A stretch of 64,000 bases of DNA, taken from the NCBI RefSeq assembly GCF_002127325.2, contig NC_035444.2, forward strand, positions 40,661,379-40,725,378, given 5' to 3'. Source of the stretch: Helianthus annuus (taxonomy: Eukaryota > Streptophyta > Magnoliopsida > Asterales > Asteraceae). The position numbers and the translations under genes are program-made. Positions within the stretch are counted from its first letter, which is position 1. Each line of letters begins with the position of its first letter. The notes beneath the pieces are model-generated. The model was not told the origin of the DNA and ran no database searches. It was given only the letters and a program-made list of their open reading frames with translations. Of this stretch, positions 57,249 to 64,000 are shown piece after piece.

Positions 57249-57744
57249 GCTTTCATGTCAAGATGTGGTTCGCGTGAAGAGTCGTTGTCACAAGATTTCT
57301 TGTTTCACATAAATAGTGCTTCACATGACCTGGTAGTTTCGCATCATCAGTGTTTCGTGTGGTGAATTGTTTTTATCCGCATGGAATTTCTGTTAGGAAG
57401 GGCCCATGTGTGATGGATTATTTTGTAGAAGCCAAGTTTTGTGTTGGGCCCTACTAGAATTTCTTTCATCTTAATGTTTTGATGTCATGAATGATGGAAA
57501 AAAATGCTTGACATATATTAAAAAAAATGATTAATCATACCATGACCCACCTGATGTCATGAAAGAGTTTTGGGTTTTCAATTTTTTATTTGGTATTGGT
57601 ATATCATCTAAGTTGTTTTCAAAAATGTTGGGCCCACTTTGAATGACTTTAATTTATATGGGTTACAACATATTGTTTAGGTGTGGTATGGTTGGACGCT
57701 CAAGTTAGCAACGTGGATTTGATTTTTAGGCTCCATATAAGTAA

Positions 57745-57747
<3 letters not shown>

Positions 57748-57783
<36 letters not shown>
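57748..57783. repeat. (AAT)n microsatellite
   Basis: Twelve AAT triplets 28 bp before the gag start codon. Confidence 0.9.
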
Positions 57784-57810
57784 TTTTCGCGAGTTCATAT
57801 TTCGGATACA

Positions 57811-60800
57811 ATGGCAACAAACCCGTGGGAATGGGTAAAGAACATAAACCCAAATAACTCTCTGCAACAAACTAATTCATCATCATTTGCTCAATCTCTT
57901 TTGCATTCGCAGTTTTCAAATACCCTTCCACCATCACATAACAACTATTGGGCTAAACCTTCTGCTGATTGTGATCGGACTGCGAAGTTGGGAAACGATA
58001 GTCAAACAAGAACTGCGTCGTATGCTGAGGTAGTTGAGAATGTCTGTGAGGGTGATTCTTCAGGAGACGATGACAGTTCAGGTTACAGTGGTTGTTCGAA
58101 TGAAGAGTGTTCGAGTTCAAGCGAGGATGGATCTGAGATATTGTCACAGGAGGTTATTGATGAGAAAGCAACTAATTCTCCTGATAAATCTTTCTCCGAC
58201 GATGGATTGTCTTCCTCTAACCAAGCATTCGTAACTCCTTTGGATAGAAAATCGAGTCAGGTGTGTGTCGATAAATCTAAGTTTGTTCAATGTGTTAAAT
58301 GTGATAGATGCTTGGATTTAGAAGCTGAATTTGAACTCACGAAGAGTCATAATCAGCATTTGATCGTCGATCTTGCAATGTGCACAGAGGCTAACATGGT
58401 TTTAAAGAAAAATGAAAAAGAGTTTAAGATTACCATTGAAACTTTAATGTAACACCCCAAAAACGGGTTTGGTAATCAAACCACGTTAATAGTAAAGACG
58501 GGTAAAATACCGTTAGTGGTAAAACTTAACCCGGTAAATATTAGGATTTAAATAAATAAACTTGATGTTAATTAAAAAGGAGGATAAATACTTTGAGAAA
58601 ACAAAGTATATAGAAGGCTCGAGTTAACAAGACTTAAAATAAAACGGGTTATGACTTCCCGAACCCGCTAAGTGACTAGGAATATTAACCTAGTTAGTTA
58701 TGTGTTGTTAGAACAATAAAGGAAACTAGAAATAGTTAAACCTTTTATAAAAACAAAACATGAGGGGCTAATAGTGCCAAGTGGAGGAAACTTATTTATT
58801 AAAACTAAAAGTAAAAGACAACACACACTTGGTAAGTGTGTGTGTGTGCGCAGAAACGATCAGGAGCACCAGGGGGCTCTTTCAAAACCCTAAAGCTCAT
58901 GAAATCCAGCAAAATCAAGGAGAAATCGAGCAAAGAAATTAGGGCTTTAACTAAAATCGTGATCACCAAGCTTAGGGGATCACAAGGTATGTCGATTTTC
59001 ATCCTTTGGTTACATCTTGAATTCTTGGTGAACACTTGAGATCGAAAATTATTGCTTGAATATTGATGTTTGGGTAAAACTAGGATGAATCCATGTTTAG
59101 AAAACGAACCCTAGTCGAAAACTTGCTGAATTAGTATTAAAGACTAGGGATTTGATGATTACCCATATGTATGATAAGTGGGTTTTATGGTATTAGGATG
59201 AACAGTTGAAAAGTGGTGATAATTAGGTGAAATTTGATGATATGCTATAAGTTCTAGATGTTGTTCATGTACACTAGACATAGAAGCTCGATTTTTGATG
59301 TTAAAGCTTGGTTAAAATGTTAGTCAAGACCTAGATAAAAGATGTATAAAAATCTTGCCCGCTAGGTATTTGTTAAAATGCCTAATTGAAATCGCGCGTC
59401 TACTCGGTTGTAAGTAGAACTAGATGAGATTAGGTATCCGGAGGAATGCTTAATAACATGATGAAACGGGTTTCACTTATAGATGAAAACCCATAGATTT
59501 TGTGTAACGAATGAATAAAATGTCTTTGATAAGTGGGAGCTAGGTTAACTTGATGTTAATAATAGCATGAACGTGGATAGAAAAGTAGTTTAAAACGGTA
59601 GCATCATTATAATGTCTACCGGATAATTGACGAGATCTCCTAAATGAGTTATTGAATGCAAATATGCATTTCATACGATTAAGGGTAGTTGACTTTTAAA
59701 AGTCAAATTAACCAATGATAAGGCGAATGATAATTTCGATGTAAAACACGTAAGATGGAATAGTCGTAATTAGAAATGACTAATTTAACTGTCTTACGAA
59801 TTATGATGCTAGTTTAACGCTTAACGAGCTAGGTGGAGGCTTGGGAAAGAAGCGGGTCAAACGGATCGAGTACGCGAAAAAGAGCATAACCGGATGCAAG
59901 GTAAGTGAAACTTACACCTTTTTGTAGAATACGGGTTTATTCTATAAGTTGCAATTACGTTAAGGATAAAATTCAAGATATGGTTTCCGACGCGAAATAT
60001 TACGGATCGGAACTAATATAAATGATAAAAACCATGTTGAATGGTAAATAGAGATAACACAGTAAATTAGCCATGAAAAGGCTAAGGTGAAAATGAGTTT
60101 TCGAACGGCTACTTTGTGAGTAAGCCTAAGCGAATAAAAAGTGTAGAACGGGGATTTAGTCAAGAATAAATGAATCAAAGTCAATGTTTAAAACGACACC
60201 AAATGGCATAAGACATGTTGGATAAACGCGTAAGAAACGGATTTAAGAAACCTAAACAAATTAGCGAAAAATTCGAAATGAGTTACTTAATGAGATGGTA
60301 AAAAAATATAAATTACCATTCGATTATAAGCACAAAATATTTGGTCGTTTAGACAAAATGGGTCAAATGGTAACGTTGATACCATTTGACAATTAACGAC
60401 TAATGAGCGTTCGTTGAGATATACGTTCACAGGATAAGACGGCTTATGGATTAGTGATGCAATGGATTAGCAACCTTGAGACAAGGTATTAAAACAGGTC
60501 AATATGTTGACCCGAGCCAGGTACGCATATGTGGACTTATAGTTAAAAGTGCAAAGAGGGTCCAATATTTAGTCGAAGTCCTTCATCGCAAAATGAAGGA
60601 TTATATATGACCAAAAAGCCCTTGCTAGGTAAACCGGGTAAACGACCCTTAGAGGTTGTTTAGAAATTTATATTATGACTTTGTAACCCTTAGATGTGTA
60701 TAAAAGTTCTAGGCAAAAACGTTTGTGGGTCGAATGCCTAGAAATTGTCAATTGCGAAAAAAGGACTAGCCGAAGGGTAAAATTAGGATTTTGGGTTCCT

Positions 60801-62979
60801 TATGTTAAATCCACCACAAAAATAGTTGTGGTGGAAGATAGGTAGCTATTTAGCAAGAAAAGACGAGGTGCGAAAAGAAAATAGTGAGTTTGATGCTTAG
60901 ATGCTTAAAAGTCCGCTAAACGGGTTAAAATAGACTAAAAAGTAAATTGTGGTTAAACGCTTAGATAGATACAAATGAATTGGTGAATGTAAACGCCTAC
61001 GTAAACTCTATGATGGGAGCGAAAACGTTAAGGTTTGACAAGCCCGGGATGGGTAAAATGATAGGAATTAACTATTTTTCTAGAGCATGTAGTGAAATAA
61101 TAATGCCAAATGGGTTGAATAATCACCTAAAGGATTTATGAGCCAATAGTGGATAAATCAGATTTTTATGCAAACTAAGGTGATAAACGGGTCCATAATT
61201 TAATTACGGACGCGTAGGAAAAAGAATCGTGTAAAACAAATAAGTAGAATGACAGTTATGGCACTTTAAAGTTTGATTTTCGATTAATAACCATAGCTGG
61301 AAGATATGCAGGTTCCAGGAATGGACCTGCTGGAAAATGGTCTCCCTCGCGCCACGCGAGGGAGTGTGGTAAATCCGGCGCCACGCGACGGATGTCGCGG
61401 CATGCGAAAGACGACAAGAAGCCTCTCGCGTGGCGCGAGAGGCATGAATCCGGAAAAAAAATTATTTTGTTTTAGTTGGTTGATGCTATGAACTTGGTTA
61501 AACTCATTTTACGCTATTAAAACTAACTTTCATGTTGGTTTTGATCATAGGTATATTTCGGGATGCCGGATGATGATCAAGCTAATCGAAGAACCGAACA
61601 CGATTAAGATACAAGCTTCCGCACGTTGTTTCGTCGTTATTTCTAAACGATGCGTTTAATCATATTATGAAGTTTTTATCTCTAAGTTGTAAAAGATTTT
61701 TAATAAACTCGTATTTTCATACGTATGTGTAATCGTATAAACATGTATTTATATGAAACTTATATAAAATATTGTATAAACCAAGTAAGGGTGTTACATT
61801 TAAGAAAAGATGTTTCGGAACTGAAGAAAACGGCTTTGAACAAGAAAATTGGTATCAATATCATTGAAGAAACAAAGAAAGAGCTAGCCCTTGCACGATG
61901 TGAGTATGATGCAATCAAGAAGAGGCTGGACAACTATTCCAACTCAAGATATGTTTTATATCACATCATTGATACCTAAAAGAAGAAAGGAGACGTTAAA
62001 TGCATTGGGTATCAAGCTTGTCCTCCACCGGTGAGACACAACTACAGCAAGTTGCCTGATGACGAGGACATGCCACAATTTGGGCCGATAGTACCACTCA
62101 ATTTCGAAGAATTTGCAGTTGGTCTAGGTTTCAAAAAGGGTACATCCCCCAATCAAAGTCAATGGGTAGAGGTCCAGGATTCACCATCATTGGACAAACA
62201 GGATTCTCCCATTATTGAGGATGCCGTTAGTTCTGATGATGAATCAGATGATGACGTGACTAATTCAGTTAATCGGGGTGATCAAAGAGGAAAACATACC
62301 TCTTGAGAATCACATTCTTGGTGATCCTCCAGTGAAACCATGTGTGACTACCCTGGTCAAGCCTACTGATGCTCTTTGTGAAGTGCGAACTTGCTTTACA
62401 CGCTGATTGATTCTGATAAAATATATTCAGATATGGATTTCCCAATAAAAAATGTCAATCAATCCTTGATTGATACAATTTTCGAGGACTGTACTAATAA
62501 GTTTTTGGGTAAGTCAAGCGCAAGAGTTGTGGTAACTCAGTGTGCTCCTATCCCAAAATCTGAAGTTAGAAAGAAATATGGGAATTAAGAATTGCAACCT
62601 CAAAACAATCAATGAAAGCAAAATCACGCTAACCAAAGAAAAGGAAAGGGCAAAAAGGGCAAAACGAGAAGAGGGTTCAGAATGTGAACTTCGTGAAATC
62701 TCGAGGGACTGACAAAATCGAATCTTTTGAACACAAATCCAAGACGGATTTTGTTAAACAAGTCCAGATTTTAAGAAGAAACAGTCAAAACAAGTACACA
62801 CAACACACAAATTGTTGTGATGTAGGACCAAGTACCTCAAGATCACGAAGTTCATCATCAAGCTATCACAGTCACGATACTCCGAGGTTTGTTGAGCAGA
62901 GATCATGCTTTAAATGCGGTGAGTATGGATACATTGTCAGAAACTGTCCATACCTCACGAAGGGAAAAGAAAAAAGTTG
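57811..62979 (+). pseudogene. Ty1-copia gag region, broken by a solo LTR
   Basis: 57,811-58,447 (MATNPWEWVKNINPNNS..., acidic Ser-rich middle, CVKCDRCLDLEAEFELTKSH) joins across the insertion to 61,804 (LRKDVSELKKTALNKKIG). Excising the LTR and one TTTAA copy restores the frame. A stop near 61,977 (DT*KKKGD) and a frame change near 62,277 show decay before or after. The end carries a zinc knuckle CFKCGEYGYIVRNC (62,900-62,950) in which the usual His is Tyr. Protease, integrase and RT are not seen in the window. Confidence 0.8.
58448..61798. mobile_element. 3.35-kb solo LTR inserted in copia gag
   Basis: TGTAACACCCCAAAAACGGG...GTAAGGGTGTTACA with perfect 5-bp duplication TTTAA (58,443-58,447; 61,799-61,803). 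No open frame of note and no internal primer site, so a solo LTR rather than a full element. A GC-rich patch with CTCGCGCCACGCGAG and CCTCTCGCGTGGCGCGAGAGG-type palindromes lies at 61,345-61,445. Confidence 0.87.
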
Positions 62980-63059
62980 ATGACCTCCATGGCAACAGTT
63001 ACCATAAAAGATCTGTTTCACCAAAACAGGACACTCGTCTTGTTAAACAGCGACAAATA

Positions 63060-63600
63060 AAACAAAAACAGGTGACGCCTTACGTAAATTTTTTTGCAAA
63101 ACTTACATACATACGCCTAGTTAAACAATCGACGCCTTACGTAAATATTTTTGTAAACTTTTTTACGCCCCATGTAAAAATAGCAACGTTTTCACACATG
63201 ACACCGTGCGTAAAATTATTTTTTGGATGGTTCACGTAAAAAAAGCTGTAAAAAACTTTTTTAAAACTTTACTTAAAAACTTTACGCTACCCGTAAAAAC
63301 TATACACGAAAAAACTTTGTATGAAAAGTTTACAACCGGGTTGTAAAAAAAGGTTTAATTTTTTTAACAGGGGTGTAAAAAAGTTACAACCGGGGTGCAA
63401 ATAAAAGTTTACAGCCGCGGCTTAAAAAAGTTTACAAGCGGACCGTAAAAAAAATTTACAACCATGTTTTAAAAAAAAGTTTACAACCGTGGTGTAAAAA
63501 AAGTTTTAAATTTTTTTGAAAGGGGCGTAAATTTTTTTTGCAACCGGGAGGTAAAAAAAATTGGCTACCAGGGGCTTAAAAATTTTGTGATTTTTACAAC
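63060..63600. repeat. Degenerate GTTTACAACCG / CCTTACGTAAA repeats
   Basis: Irregular ~25-35-bp iterations of AAAAAGTTTACAACCG.GG.TGT plus, upstream, ACGCCTTACGTAAAT motifs. Starts right after the decayed gag. Not bounded by a clear target duplication. Confidence 0.6.
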
Positions 63601-64000
63601 TTTTATGTGGTGTCCGTGCCGATCTCAAACGATGGAGGTGCAAACTCTCATTTACAAGAAACGACAAACGACGACTTCGCATTACATTTTTTAGTTTATT
63701 TTTACATTTTTTGGTGATTAACTGTACTGTAAATATTTACTGCATGTTTCAATTTTTTTTTTACTGTGCAAGGAGCTCAAGAAATTAAATCACATTAATT
63801 TTTTTTGGTGATTTACTCTAAAAAAATCTTACTGCATGTGTCAAAAAACCACATTATTAATTAAATCACAAACATTAATGAGACTAATCGTTAATGGATA
63901 CAGTAAAAGACAAAATTGCCTTTATCTCACTAAAAACAAAAATTTCATTAATTAAAGCCCAATCATTATCCTACTTTATTGTCTTTTAATCTCATCTATC
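63601..64000. other. AT-rich tail of the window
   Basis: No recognisable coding sequence or defined repeat; T/A runs only. Confidence 0.5.

Overview
This is nuclear DNA of a flowering plant, most likely a eudicot and probably a composite (Asteraceae). The plant call rests on two organellar-type pentatricopeptide repeat (PPR) genes, a plant class XI myosin with about 38 coding exons and a CCR4/nocturnin-type nuclease gene, all with GT-AG introns. The family call is weaker: it comes from the retrotransposon gag types and the dense MITE/foldback content, judged from memory and not from a search. There is no bacterial or organellar gene organisation.

Layout. 1-2,250: AT-rich flank with a foldback element that carries a SINE. 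2,379-5,998: two intronless PPR genes tail to tail; the minus-strand gene has a 5'UTR intron with triplicated telobox repeats. 6,770-12,344: a cluster of small DNA transposons (hAT, Tourist and foldback types), one of them carrying a broken F-box/kelch gene fragment. 12,550-20,576 (+): a complete ten-exon CCR4 homolog 4 gene (392 codons). Its first intron is a tandem array of about 265 bp units and its last intron is a 3.5 kb stack of nested transposons. 21,499-33,848 (-): a nearly complete class XI myosin of the MYA1 type. 37 exons were mapped, and their lengths sum to 4,560 nt (1,519 residues plus stop). Only the tiny first exon is unresolved. One myosin intron holds a young, internally scrambled copia element.

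36,400-40,070: remnants of a FAR1/MULE-type transposase and an intact retrotransposon ORF1-like frame, flanked and split by perfect or near-perfect palindromes and very long TTA/TTG microsatellites. 41,044-64,000: no host gene recognised, only nested retroelements. A minus-strand element with about 2 kb LTRs, a primer-binding site and a purine tract but no recognisable gag-pol (LARD-like) spans 41,044 to 55,044. It has been entered by a 1.4 kb deleted copia, a 3.6 kb solo LTR, a 2 kb solo LTR and, inside that one, a 0.4 kb solo LTR. Beyond it lie copia remnants, including a gag region split by a 3.35 kb solo LTR. Target-site duplications fix most of these boundaries.

The four host genes are unrelated in function: two organelle RNA-binding proteins, one poly(A)/nucleotide phosphatase-type enzyme and one cytoplasmic actin motor. 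There is no operon-like logic. The genes have kept intact splice sites and frames although their introns and flanks have been repeatedly invaded. I saw no clear new multi-gene system; the unusual signals are structural.
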